From assembly GCF_044772865.1 (NCBI RefSeq), contig NZ_CP173029.1, positions 2,852,001-2,916,000 of the forward strand: a stretch of 64,000 bases of DNA, read 5' to 3'. Positions 54,583 through 62,431 of this stretch are shown here, piece by piece (within the stretch, counting starts at the first letter, position 1; each line of letters starts with the position of its first letter). This DNA comes from Algirhabdus cladophorae (lineage in GTDB: Bacteria > Pseudomonadota > Alphaproteobacteria > Rhodobacterales > Rhodobacteraceae). The notes below the pieces were generated by a model. That model searched no databases, was not told the DNA's origin, and worked only from the letters and a program-made list of their open reading frames with translations. A program made the translations under genes and the position numbers.

Positions 54583-55017
54583 ATGCATGATCTTCCCTCC
54601 ACAAAACGGTCGCTTCCTATGGCCTTGATCCGCGCTCGCGAAGGCGTCATGGCCCCGATCCGCGAAATGTTGGCACAAACCGGGATCACAGAACAGCAGT
54701 GGCGGGTGTTGCGGGTTTTGGCCGAATATGGGGCTCAAGACACGTCGACCTTGGCAGATCGGGCCGGTCTGTTGTTTCCCAGCCTCACACGGATTGCCGC
54801 AACCTTGCGCCAAAAGGGCCTGATCACCCAGACCCGCGATGACAAGGACAGACGACGACAATTCATCGAAATCACACCGGACGGGCAAAAGATTATTGAT
54901 GATTACAGCCCACGAGCCGCACAAATCGCGGCCGAATATCGGGCCCATCTTGGGGACACGGATTTCGAACAGCTGTTGGATTTATTGCACCGGTTAGAAG
55001 AGGCCAAGCCCACCTAA
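54583..55017 (+). CDS. MarR family regulator, HpaR-like
   Basis: A 144-residue winged-helix regulator. Features: SLPMALIRAREGVMAPIREM, GITEQQWRVLRVLAEYG, TSTLADRAGLLFPSLTRIAA (recognition helix), LITQTRDDKDRRRQF (wing). The sequence resembles HpaR, repressor of homoprotocatechuate degradation, but no hpa genes lie nearby. Start ATG 54583 gives the family length; ATG 54532 is an alternative. Confidence 0.88.
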   Translation: MHDLPSTKRSLPMALIRAREGVMAPIREMLAQTGITEQQWRVLRVLAEYGAQDTSTLADRAGLLFPSLTRIAATLRQKGLITQTRDDKDRRRQFIEITPDGQKIIDDYSPRAAQIAAEYRAHLGDTDFEQLLDLLHRLEEAKPT

Positions 55018-55266
55018 AGCGCAGCAAGGGACGCACTCAAAGTCGCCAATAAACGCCGCCAAAACCTGTGCCAAAGGTGCACAATTAGCAATGAAATCTG
55101 CATTGTAGTTGTGCCGCCGAGGCTTCATATTTGATGCTTTAACCACGGCCAGCACTGTTCCGCAGTGATGGCCCGCTGAACCAACCTAGGCACCTGTCCT
55201 GCGATCTTGGACCCGCAGGAAACTTGGTGTACACCCCCCCTTTCAGCAAACCGCAAAGGTCCCTAC

Positions 55267-55527
55267 ATGCGCATGTTCCACCCCGAAAACCACAACAAGA
55301 CGCCACAACATCAGCACCTCTATGCCCAAACCGAATTGGCCTATACTGTTGTCGATTTTGCCGCCGCTGCCCTGTTTGTGATTGGCAGCATTATGTTCTT
55401 TTACGAGGCCACAACCTATTTCGGCACTTGGCTGTTTGTGATCGGCTCGGTTCTGTTTGGCTTGCGGCCCACGATTAAGCTGTATCGCGAGTTTGCTTAT
55501 GACCGGTTGAATCGACAAACCCGCTAG
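55267..55527 (+). CDS. YrhK-like small membrane protein
   Basis: An 86-residue protein with two membrane helices (VVDFAAAALFVIGSIMFFYE and FGTWLFVIGSVLFGL), matching the YrhK-like domain. Start ATG 55267 with AAAGG before it. Role unknown. Convergent with the Dabb gene. Confidence 0.75.
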   Translation: MRMFHPENHNKTPQHQHLYAQTELAYTVVDFAAAALFVIGSIMFFYEATTYFGTWLFVIGSVLFGLRPTIKLYREFAYDRLNRQTR

Positions 55528-55579
55528 AGGTGTTCGATATCGTTCATGCCCTGTGTTGGCCTAATTCATGTCCCGTAGT

Positions 55580-55900
55580 CTAAGCCACGGATGCAAGATC
55601 CAAATCCACTACAAGGATCCCATCAATCCCGCCCACGGCGTTTTCGACCAGTTGCCCCCCAAGGGCGCGGTGGCGTGGGTGATCTGCATAGTTTTGCAAA
55701 GCCTCCCAACTGTCAAAATCAATGACAAACCCGTGTTTGAATCCTCGTTCTAACTGTTCGGGGCTTTGCGAAATGCCACCAGTGAAATCGGCAGCCCCCG
55801 GCAAATCGTCCACTAAGCTTGCTAACCCAGTATAAATCCTATCGATCACAACTGAGGAAACATCCGGTTTGAATTTGGTCAAAACGATGTGGCGGATCAT
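55580..55900 (-). CDS. Dabb family (dimeric alpha/beta barrel) protein
   Basis: A 106-residue protein of the stress-responsive alpha/beta-barrel family: MIRHIVLTKFKPD and HGFVIDFDSWEALQNYADHP with HRALGGQLVEN are typical. It has no recognised catalytic residues; some homologues are small cyclases or monooxygenases. It is the third gene of a minus-strand run behind the desaturase and the PhnD-like gene, 36 bases after the latter. Confidence 0.88.
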   Translation of the reverse strand: MIRHIVLTKFKPDVSSVVIDRIYTGLASLVDDLPGAADFTGGISQSPEQLERGFKHGFVIDFDSWEALQNYADHPRHRALGGQLVENAVGGIDGILVVDLDLASVA

Positions 55901-55936
55901 GGGATGGTCTTTCGTTTTTCCAGCAAGGGTACAGCT

Positions 55937-56686
55937 TTAGTTTACGTCAAAAGCCGACGGTTGATAGGCGTTTTGTCCCAATGGCACGATTGATGTGATC
56001 CCAAGGGCCGCTTTGTGAATTGGACCCAATGCCAGCAGCGCATGTTGAACCGATTGCGTGACGCGGGCCGCATCTAGCTCCTTGGCACAAATCAAAGGCA
56101 AGCCCGGCACAGAGTGGGTGCGTCCTATGACCCTAAGGTTTTGCGCCACGGCATCATAGCGTTGCATATGAGCCCATGTAACAGCATCTAATGCGGCCAC
56201 ATCCGCCAGCGATTGAGCCACCAACTGCGCTGATTTTCGGTGCGCACCGCTTTCAGGTCCAAGGCGTATACGCACGCCACTATGATCCAGAAAAGCAAGA
56301 GGTCCGTGATACCCCGATTGGCTTTGATCATCATTGTAAGCCATTCGCGCGCTTTGCAGATCATTCAACGTAAGAAACTCACTGTCTTGGCGCACCACAA
56401 AAACCGAATAGTAGTGCCCAGCTGGACAGTCGCTGAGGCCATAATCCGGCGTTCCCACCAGTTGAACATGATCGCGCAACCTGGTCCGGTATGGGTAGCC
56501 ACAGGTCTGACTGAGAATAAGGTCGGGCCGCAGCCAAAACTGATAACCCAGACCGTCCTGATTTAGGTCCAGCGGTACGCCGGGATAGATGTCTAACAAG
56601 GCCTCCCGGACCAAAGCCCAAAATGTGTCGTGCGCGACTTTCAGCTCTGGCCGCGCATACATGGGAAGGCTGGCAACATAGCTCAT
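55937..56686 (-). CDS. PhnD-like periplasmic-type binding protein without signal peptide
   Basis: A 249-residue protein of the phosphate/phosphite/phosphonate binding-protein fold: SLPMYARPELKVAHDTFWAL, DLILSQTCGYPYRTRLRDHV, YYSVFVVRQDSEFL, AYNDDQSQSGYHG and SGAHRKSAQLVA. It begins MSYVASLPMYA with no signal sequence, so it may stay in the cytoplasm as a sensor or be misannotated at the start. It overlaps the desaturase stop by 4 bases. Ligand unknown. Confidence 0.75.
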   Translation of the reverse strand: MSYVASLPMYARPELKVAHDTFWALVREALLDIYPGVPLDLNQDGLGYQFWLRPDLILSQTCGYPYRTRLRDHVQLVGTPDYGLSDCPAGHYYSVFVVRQDSEFLTLNDLQSARMAYNDDQSQSGYHGPLAFLDHSGVRIRLGPESGAHRKSAQLVAQSLADVAALDAVTWAHMQRYDAVAQNLRVIGRTHSVPGLPLICAKELDAARVTQSVQHALLALGPIHKAALGITSIVPLGQNAYQPSAFDVN

Positions 56687-57603
56687 TTGGTTAGATCATG
56701 ATCCATCGTTCGATTTTCGCGACTCCAAAACGGATGGGCAACAGGATCTTTTTGGCGCAACGCATATTGCCCAAAAATTTGGCCATAAGATTTATAACTA
56801 TAGCCTCCGTTTCGTCGTAAAAACAAATCGCGCTTTTGCGCAAAAACTTTGGGCAGCTTGTGCCAGACGATTTGCGGATGGGCGTGATGGACCGCGTGAT
56901 AGTTATTGTTCAGGAACAGTAAAGCCAGGGGACCACGATCCTCGATGATCACAGATCGCGCCGCCGCACGATCATGGGCCTGATGTTCCAAAAAGGTCCG
57001 GATTTTGAGCCATGACATACCCAAATATGCAGCTGACACGTAGGCCCATATTGGCAGGCCTGCGACGCCGCTGAGAAAGCCAATAGCAATGCTCATCCCA
57101 CCGATATGTAAACCATAAGCCAGCAAAACACGCCCATCGCCCGCGCGTATTTTACCTAAGTCAGTTCGATAAAAGGCTGCCAAAGACAGTGCAGGACCGA
57201 CCAGCATCCGACCTATGAGGGTATTGTTGAACCCAAAGAGTTGTTGTTGCCAACCAGACATGCGACGCCAATCTGCGGCATCCAAAAAATTAGTCTCTGG
57301 ATCATCGTAGGGATCGGTTAGATTGGGGTCATGGTGATGGGCAAGATGCGTGTCTTTAAAGCGCATGTAGGGTATAAATAGGCCCAGCGCCGGAAAGACC
57401 AAAGCATCGTTGATGGTTTGGTACGGGAATGGATGCCCATGCAGCACTTCGTGTTGCAAGGAGGAATGCTGGGCAATAATGATGCTCAGCCCCAGAATGA
57501 TAAGCGGTAGTGGGATCCACCCAATCGCAAGGCCAAGACCGGCAAAAGCCCCATAGGTGAGCACCAACAACACTGCTGTTGGAATTTCGTCATGCCACCG
57601 CAT
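56683..57603 (-). CDS. Fatty acid desaturase-like membrane enzyme
   Basis: A 306-residue di-iron membrane enzyme. Three histidine boxes: SLQHEVLHGHPF, THLAHHHDPN, and NYHAVHHAHP. Several hydrophobic segments. It desaturates or hydroxylates a lipid or related substrate; carotenoid enzymes share this fold. Start ATG 57603 after AAAGGG; the longer frame to 57705 is unlikely. Divergent from an XRE regulator that may control it. Confidence 0.88.
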   Translation of the reverse strand: MRWHDEIPTAVLLVLTYGAFAGLGLAIGWIPLPLIILGLSIIIAQHSSLQHEVLHGHPFPYQTINDALVFPALGLFIPYMRFKDTHLAHHHDPNLTDPYDDPETNFLDAADWRRMSGWQQQLFGFNNTLIGRMLVGPALSLAAFYRTDLGKIRAGDGRVLLAYGLHIGGMSIAIGFLSGVAGLPIWAYVSAAYLGMSWLKIRTFLEHQAHDRAAARSVIIEDRGPLALLFLNNNYHAVHHAHPQIVWHKLPKVFAQKRDLFLRRNGGYSYKSYGQIFGQYALRQKDPVAHPFWSRENRTMDHDLTK

Positions 57604-57618
57604 AGCGAGGTCCCTTTC

Positions 57619-57720
57619 GTTCACACAAAACAATGCTAAAACGGCAAAGGGCACAGAACAATTTGGCGAATACGTTGTGAATAATGCGAAAACGTTGAAA
57701 TTCACGTCAAATCATGTGAA
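57619..57720. promoter_or_regulatory. Repeated TTCAC/GTGAA sites between desaturase and XRE genes
   Basis: In the 141-base divergent gap, GTTCACAC (57619-57626), TTGTGAAT (57675-57682) and TTCAC-N10-GTGAA (57701-57720) repeat a half-site in both orientations. This fits an operator region for the XRE protein. Confidence 0.45.
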
Positions 57721-57744
57721 CTTACACAAAAAGGGTAAACTACT

Positions 57745-58542
57745 GTGGATCGTCGGGACCTTAGCATTGCATTCCGAGAGCGCTTTCGCGCTTTACTGAG
57801 CGAGGTCAAAGATGACTTGCCGCAGTTTTTAGAGCAGGCGCAACTTGACCGATCCGCGCTAAGCCAGTTGCGCGACCCAAAACAAGACCGCCTGCCCCGT
57901 GCCGAAACTCTGCGGCGCATTGCCCAAGCGACAGGGGTCTCGGTGGATTGGCTTTTGGCCCTAAGCAATGCGCGCTCGGGTCGGCAGGAATTGACCCAAA
58001 GCAGCAGGCTTTTGTCGCCCTCATGGCAGGATGGGTCCTCGCCTTTGGCACGCTGGCACGCCGAAGCTGCCGGCCAAAAAATACGGTATGTCCCGGCTGT
58101 TTTACCCGATATGTTGAGCCTGTCTGTGCAACCTCAAGGTGCAAAAGCACAAGAAAAAGTGCTGACGGGTTTTGACCTTGAAGAAGTTGATTTGGAAATT
58201 GCGATGCCGTTTCAAACCTTTGATCTTATGGTAGGGCAAAGGGGGCGTTGGCAAGGGTCCGATGCAACTATCATCGCCCAGCAAATCCGGCACATCGCAG
58301 ATCTTTGCGAGCAACACTATCCGGCACTGCGGCTGCATCTGTTTGATGCAAAACAGTTTTTTTGTGCGCCGTTTACCGTTTTCGGGCGCAGGCGCGCATC
58401 GATTTATGTGGGTGAGGCCTATATTTCAGTGACGGGCAGCGATGAGGTGCGTTATTTCAGCAAACGCTTTGATCAACTGGTGCGGCAGGCGGTTGTGACA
58501 CCAGATGCGGTGCCAGATTACCTGCAGAAGATCCGAGAATAG
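57745..58542 (+). CDS. XRE family transcriptional regulator
   Basis: A 265-residue regulator: N-terminal helix-turn-helix (residues ~10-75: ALLSEVKDDLPQFLEQAQLD, RSALSQLRDPKQDRLPRAET, LRRIAQATGVSVDWLLALS) and a C-terminal ~170-residue domain that I do not recognise. Start GTG 57745 follows AAAAGGG. Divergent from the desaturase, which it probably controls, perhaps sensing a lipid. Confidence 0.82.
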   Translation: MDRRDLSIAFRERFRALLSEVKDDLPQFLEQAQLDRSALSQLRDPKQDRLPRAETLRRIAQATGVSVDWLLALSNARSGRQELTQSSRLLSPSWQDGSSPLARWHAEAAGQKIRYVPAVLPDMLSLSVQPQGAKAQEKVLTGFDLEEVDLEIAMPFQTFDLMVGQRGRWQGSDATIIAQQIRHIADLCEQHYPALRLHLFDAKQFFCAPFTVFGRRRASIYVGEAYISVTGSDEVRYFSKRFDQLVRQAVVTPDAVPDYLQKIRE

Positions 58543-58589
58543 CCCCGTCACTGGGGGGAGCAGTTCAGCCCGTTTTCGAACGTTAGGGA

Positions 58590-59504
58590 TCAGGCTGGCC
58601 TGGCGCCTTTGCATCGTGCTTTGCCAGCTGCGACGGCGTCTTTCATGTGATCAATGAACGCGGTTAATTTTGGGCGACCATAGCCCGATGGCAGGTAAAC
58701 CGCTTGGATCGGCACCTGCAGAGATGCGGCCTCTGACAACACTTGCACCAATCGGCCCGCGACCAAATCCCGTTCGGCAAAGACATCGGGCACCATCGCA
58801 AGCCCTTGGGATTTACGGGCGGCCGTGAGGCCCGCCGCTGAACTGTTGCACACAAGCCGCCCATGGACTGGCACAGAAAACGGGCCATCCTCACCTTCAA
58901 ACGGCCAGCGGTTTGGGCTGTCGCTGTTGGTGTCGCGTATACAGGTATGGTTGGCCAGATCATGCGGTTGGGCTGGGGTGCCAAATTCAGCCAAATAGGC
59001 GGGCGAGGCCACAACGATCAGTTCTGCCTGCGCAAGGGTGCGTTGTCGCAGGTTGGAATCCTTGAGATTGCCAATGCGGATGGCCAAATCAAATCCCTTT
59101 TCGGCCAGATCTTCATGAGCATCTGATAGAACCAAGTCGATCTCAATCTCAGGATGTAGCTCCATAAAATCGACCACCGCATCCGTGACCAACACTTCGC
59201 CAAAGGTAACGGGCGCCGCAATGCGCAAACTGCCCCGCAGGCCTTTGGATGTCTCCAGAGAGGCGCTCAGCATATCGTATTCCAACAGAACACGCCGACA
59301 CCCTTGCAGATAAAGCCGCCCCTCAGGCGTGATCGACATGGCGCGGGTCGTTCGAAACAACAGCGTGCTACCGATATCGGCCTCAAGGGCTTGGATCCCT
59401 TTGCTGATGACTTTGTTCGATAGCCCCAGCCGTTTGCCCGCCGCGGCAAAGGATCCGGTTTCAACAACGGCAACGAAGGCGCGCATCTTATCTAGTTTGT
59501 CCAT
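58590..59504 (-). CDS. LysR family transcriptional regulator
   Basis: A 304-residue LysR protein. Helix-turn-helix in MDKLDKMRAFVAVVETGSFA, RLGLSNKVISKGIQALEADI; effector domain with LRGSLRIAAPVTFGEVLV and FDLAIRIGNLKDSNLRQRTL. Start ATG 59504 by family length; a 97-codon longer frame is unlikely. Divergent from the VOC protein gene, 99 bases apart, which it likely controls. Confidence 0.92.
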   Translation of the reverse strand: MDKLDKMRAFVAVVETGSFAAAGKRLGLSNKVISKGIQALEADIGSTLLFRTTRAMSITPEGRLYLQGCRRVLLEYDMLSASLETSKGLRGSLRIAAPVTFGEVLVTDAVVDFMELHPEIEIDLVLSDAHEDLAEKGFDLAIRIGNLKDSNLRQRTLAQAELIVVASPAYLAEFGTPAQPHDLANHTCIRDTNSDSPNRWPFEGEDGPFSVPVHGRLVCNSSAAGLTAARKSQGLAMVPDVFAERDLVAGRLVQVLSEAASLQVPIQAVYLPSGYGRPKLTAFIDHMKDAVAAGKARCKGARPA

Positions 59505-59603
59505 AATTGTCGCCCAAATGGAGATACTGGTTCGCCATATTGCACCCTTTTGGAGACAATGAAACATCCCATTTGTATCAGGTAACTCAAAAAGGAGGCT
59601 AAC

Positions 59604-60398
59604 ATGACACAACAACACTTTGGACTTAACATCGCTCGCGTCACTCTGCGTGTGAATGATCTGGATGCCATGGCACGATTTTATGAAGAGGTCGTCGGCC
59701 TGTCCATTTTCAAAAAGGACGGTGAAATGGCGCTGCTTGGCGTTTATACAACCCCGCTCTTGGAACTGCGCCTTGATCGTCACGCCACATTTCAACCCAA
59801 GGCACCCGGCCTATATCACACTGCGTTCTTGCTGCCTTCGCGCGGCGATCTGGGCGCGTGGTTGGGCAAAGCCATTCGGAGCCAAGCCGATTTGGACGGG
59901 GCCTCTGATCATGGGGTGAGTGAGGCGATTTATCTGTCCGACCCCGAAGGCAATGGTATCGAAATCTACGCCGACCGCTCACCTGATGTGTGGCTTGCGG
60001 AGGATGGTAGTCTGCGCGGTGGTAGCCGCATGCTGGATATGAAGGGCCTGTTGTCTACCTCTCCCATGTGGAGCGGTCTGTCAAAAGGCACCCGGATTGG
60101 GCATGTGCATTTGCAAGTCGATAGCATCGATGCAGCTGATCGGTTCTTTGTCGATCAGATGGGCTTGGACGTGATGACCAGAATGCCGCACATGGCTTTC
60201 TATTCCAGTGGGGGATATCACCACCACTTTGGTGCCAATACCCATCATTCCAAGGGGCAACGTCCCTCGGAAACCCCGGCAACCGGGCTGATCCGTATCG
60301 ATCTGGAAATGCCTGATCGTAAAGACCTGAACGGCACATTGAAGGCGGACTGGGGCACCGGGTTTGTGATGAACCAACGCCAACGCATTGCGGCGTAA
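59604..60398 (+). CDS. VOC family protein, catechol-2,3-dioxygenase-like
   Basis: A 264-residue protein with two VOC (glyoxalase/dioxygenase) units: NIARVTLRVNDLDAMARFYE ... YHTAFLLPSR ... IEIYADRSP, and IGHVHLQVDSIDAADRFFVD ... YHHHFGANTHHSK. The layout resembles CatE-type dioxygenases and glyoxalases; first and second half share the fold. Start ATG 59604 after AAGGAGG. Regulator candidate: the divergent LysR. Ligand unknown. Confidence 0.87.
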   Translation: MTQQHFGLNIARVTLRVNDLDAMARFYEEVVGLSIFKKDGEMALLGVYTTPLLELRLDRHATFQPKAPGLYHTAFLLPSRGDLGAWLGKAIRSQADLDGASDHGVSEAIYLSDPEGNGIEIYADRSPDVWLAEDGSLRGGSRMLDMKGLLSTSPMWSGLSKGTRIGHVHLQVDSIDAADRFFVDQMGLDVMTRMPHMAFYSSGGYHHHFGANTHHSKGQRPSETPATGLIRIDLEMPDRKDLNGTLKADWGTGFVMNQRQRIAA

Positions 60399-60422
60399 AA
60401 GGCGCAAAGCTACAAAAATAGG

Positions 60423-60454
60423 AAAAGCGCGGCCGCAACAGGCCGCGCTTTTTT
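60423..60454. terminator. Bidirectional terminator between VOC and Rieske-ThDP genes
   Basis: AAAAGCGCGGCC, loop GCAACA, GGCCGCGCTTTT: a perfect 12-bp stem with A-run before and T-run after, serving both convergent genes. Confidence 0.95.
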
Positions 60455-60463
60455 GCGTTTTTC

Positions 60464-62431
60464 CTAGATCAACTGCCCGTCCGACATGATCTCGACCAAG
60501 GCGGGCCCTTTGATGGCCAGAGCCTCGGCAATAGCTGCTTCCACTTCATGGCCTTTGGAGACTTTGATCCCATGAGCGCCGCAAAGTTGGGCAAAAGCCG
60601 CAAAGGATGGATTGACCAAATCGGTTTCCCAAACCGGCCACTCGCCCGACCGTTGTTCTTTGGAAATTTTGCCAAGTTCATCGTTGTGCAGCAGTATATG
60701 GGTGATATCCATGCCGTATTTCACCGCTGTGGTCATTTCCATCGCATATTGGCCAAAGCCTCCATCGCCAGAAATCGAGATCACTTTGCGTCCGCGCAAA
60801 TGCTCAAAATCCTGTGTCGCGGCCCATGCCCCCATTGCAGCAGGCAACCCAAACCCGATCGAGCCCAAATACCCAGACATCATCACATGCTGGCCTTTAG
60901 TTTCAAAATAGCGACCAAAGGAATAAGTGTTGTTGCCCACGTCTACTGCAATCAAAGCATCCGCTGGTGCCACGTTCGACAGGGCCGCAAATATTGCTGC
61001 AGAATGCGCGCCTTTGCTGCCTTCTTCGGCCAAACGGATGGTCTTTTCTGCGCGCCACATTTGCCAACGCTCGGCCAGTTCAGCAATCTGGTCAGGACCC
61101 TCGTCGTTCATGCGGATGCGGGTTTTGATCTGATCGCAAAAGGCCCCAATCTCGCCCCAGATGGGCAAGGTGACTGGGTGGAACTTACCCAATTGCATCC
61201 GCTCAAAGTCCACCTGAATGGTTGGTTTGGCGCGGTTTACACCGGTGTGGTTCGAGAAAGACGCGCCCAAGACGATCTGCAGGTCACATTCGTTCATAAA
61301 CCAACTGGCAATCGGCGTGCCAGACCGCCCCAAAACGCCGCCAGCATTAGGGTGACTGTCTGGAATCAAGCCCTTGCCCTTGAACGTCGTCACGACTGGT
61401 GCGCCAAGGGTTTCAGCAAGTGCTACGATCTGGGCCTGCGCCTCCCATGCGCCGTGACCAATGATAAAGATCGGACGCTTGGCCGCTGCGATCAGATCCA
61501 CTGCGGCGCTGATATCCTCAGGAGTTGGCAGAACCACAGCTCCCCCCATACGCCCCTCGGGCTTGGCTGCAGGTTTGCTGCTGGGCTGGGTCTGAATATC
61601 ATCCGGAAAGATCAGATGGGACACGTCCCGTTCGATCAGCGCGTTTTTCACAGCCAATGAAACAAGTTCAGTATGGTTAGAGGTGCTCAGCACCGTTTGG
61701 CTAAATCGGCTGACCGCAGAAAAGGCCGAGGCCAGATCAATGTCTTGAAATGCCCCGGGGCCAAAGACCTGCGTTTGCACCTGACCCGTCAGAGCCAGCA
61801 CCGGCGCGCGGTCCACTTTAGCGTCCCACATGCCGGTCAAAAGGTTCGTGGCGCCCGGCCCTGCTATCGTCAAACACGCAGCGGGTTTGCCGGTGAGCTT
61901 ACCGTAAGCCGAGGCAGCAAATGCCGCAGCCCCTTCGTGCCGGATCCCCGTGTAGGACATTTGTCCGTCCTCAACACGTCGGCGAATGGCATCAGCCAAC
62001 CCAAGGTTGGAATGACCCACCATACCAAAGACGCGCTTGATGCCCCAATTGACCATGGTTTCAGCCATCGCATCGGTGACTGTGCGGGTGTGTTCAGGTT
62101 CTGGCTCAAGCCCGATGAACACTTCGCCATCGCGAACCTCAACCGGATAGGTTTTCTGGCCACTGTCCTCGTGTCCGCCCGGTGGTTTGCCAGTGAGCGG
62201 GTCAAAATCCCATCCATGCCACGGGCATCGAATATAGCATTTGCCCTCGTGGCCTTTCTCGATCGTGCCTTCGCCTAAAGGTCCACCCTGATGGGGGCAA
62301 TGATTGTCCATAGCAGCCCATTGCCCGTCGAAATGCGACAGACATATGAAATGCGTGCGCGCTGATACGGTCTTGACCCGGCCCTCGGGCAAATCGGCAG
62401 GCCCAACGCTGACCCAATCAAGATCGCTCAT
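60464..62431 (-). CDS. Rieske domain fused to ThDP-dependent enzyme
   Basis: A 655-residue fusion. Residues ~1-110 form a Rieske [2Fe-2S] domain with C45-P-H47 and C69-P-W-H72 (NHCPHQGG and RCPWHGWDF). Residues ~115-655 form a full pyruvate oxidase/acetolactate synthase-like ThDP enzyme: Glu166 in GIRHEGAAAFAAS, PIFIIGHGAWEAQ in the middle domain, and the ThDP-Mg site ISGDGGFGQYAMEM through to LLHND. The start ATG 62431 overlaps the stop of the upstream CDGSH-flavoprotein gene by 4 bases. The Rieske part would accept or donate electrons to the 2-oxo acid chemistry; this is inference. Substrate unknown. Confidence 0.9.
   Translation of the reverse strand: MSDLDWVSVGPADLPEGRVKTVSARTHFICLSHFDGQWAAMDNHCPHQGGPLGEGTIEKGHEGKCYIRCPWHGWDFDPLTGKPPGGHEDSGQKTYPVEVRDGEVFIGLEPEPEHTRTVTDAMAETMVNWGIKRVFGMVGHSNLGLADAIRRRVEDGQMSYTGIRHEGAAAFAASAYGKLTGKPAACLTIAGPGATNLLTGMWDAKVDRAPVLALTGQVQTQVFGPGAFQDIDLASAFSAVSRFSQTVLSTSNHTELVSLAVKNALIERDVSHLIFPDDIQTQPSSKPAAKPEGRMGGAVVLPTPEDISAAVDLIAAAKRPIFIIGHGAWEAQAQIVALAETLGAPVVTTFKGKGLIPDSHPNAGGVLGRSGTPIASWFMNECDLQIVLGASFSNHTGVNRAKPTIQVDFERMQLGKFHPVTLPIWGEIGAFCDQIKTRIRMNDEGPDQIAELAERWQMWRAEKTIRLAEEGSKGAHSAAIFAALSNVAPADALIAVDVGNNTYSFGRYFETKGQHVMMSGYLGSIGFGLPAAMGAWAATQDFEHLRGRKVISISGDGGFGQYAMEMTTAVKYGMDITHILLHNDELGKISKEQRSGEWPVWETDLVNPSFAAFAQLCGAHGIKVSKGHEVEAAIAEALAIKGPALVEIMSDGQLI

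Noticed and set aside
60548..61660. 370-codon plus-strand frame opposite the Rieske-ThDP gene
   Set aside because: Shadow frame; the ThDP enzyme motifs on the minus strand are unambiguous.
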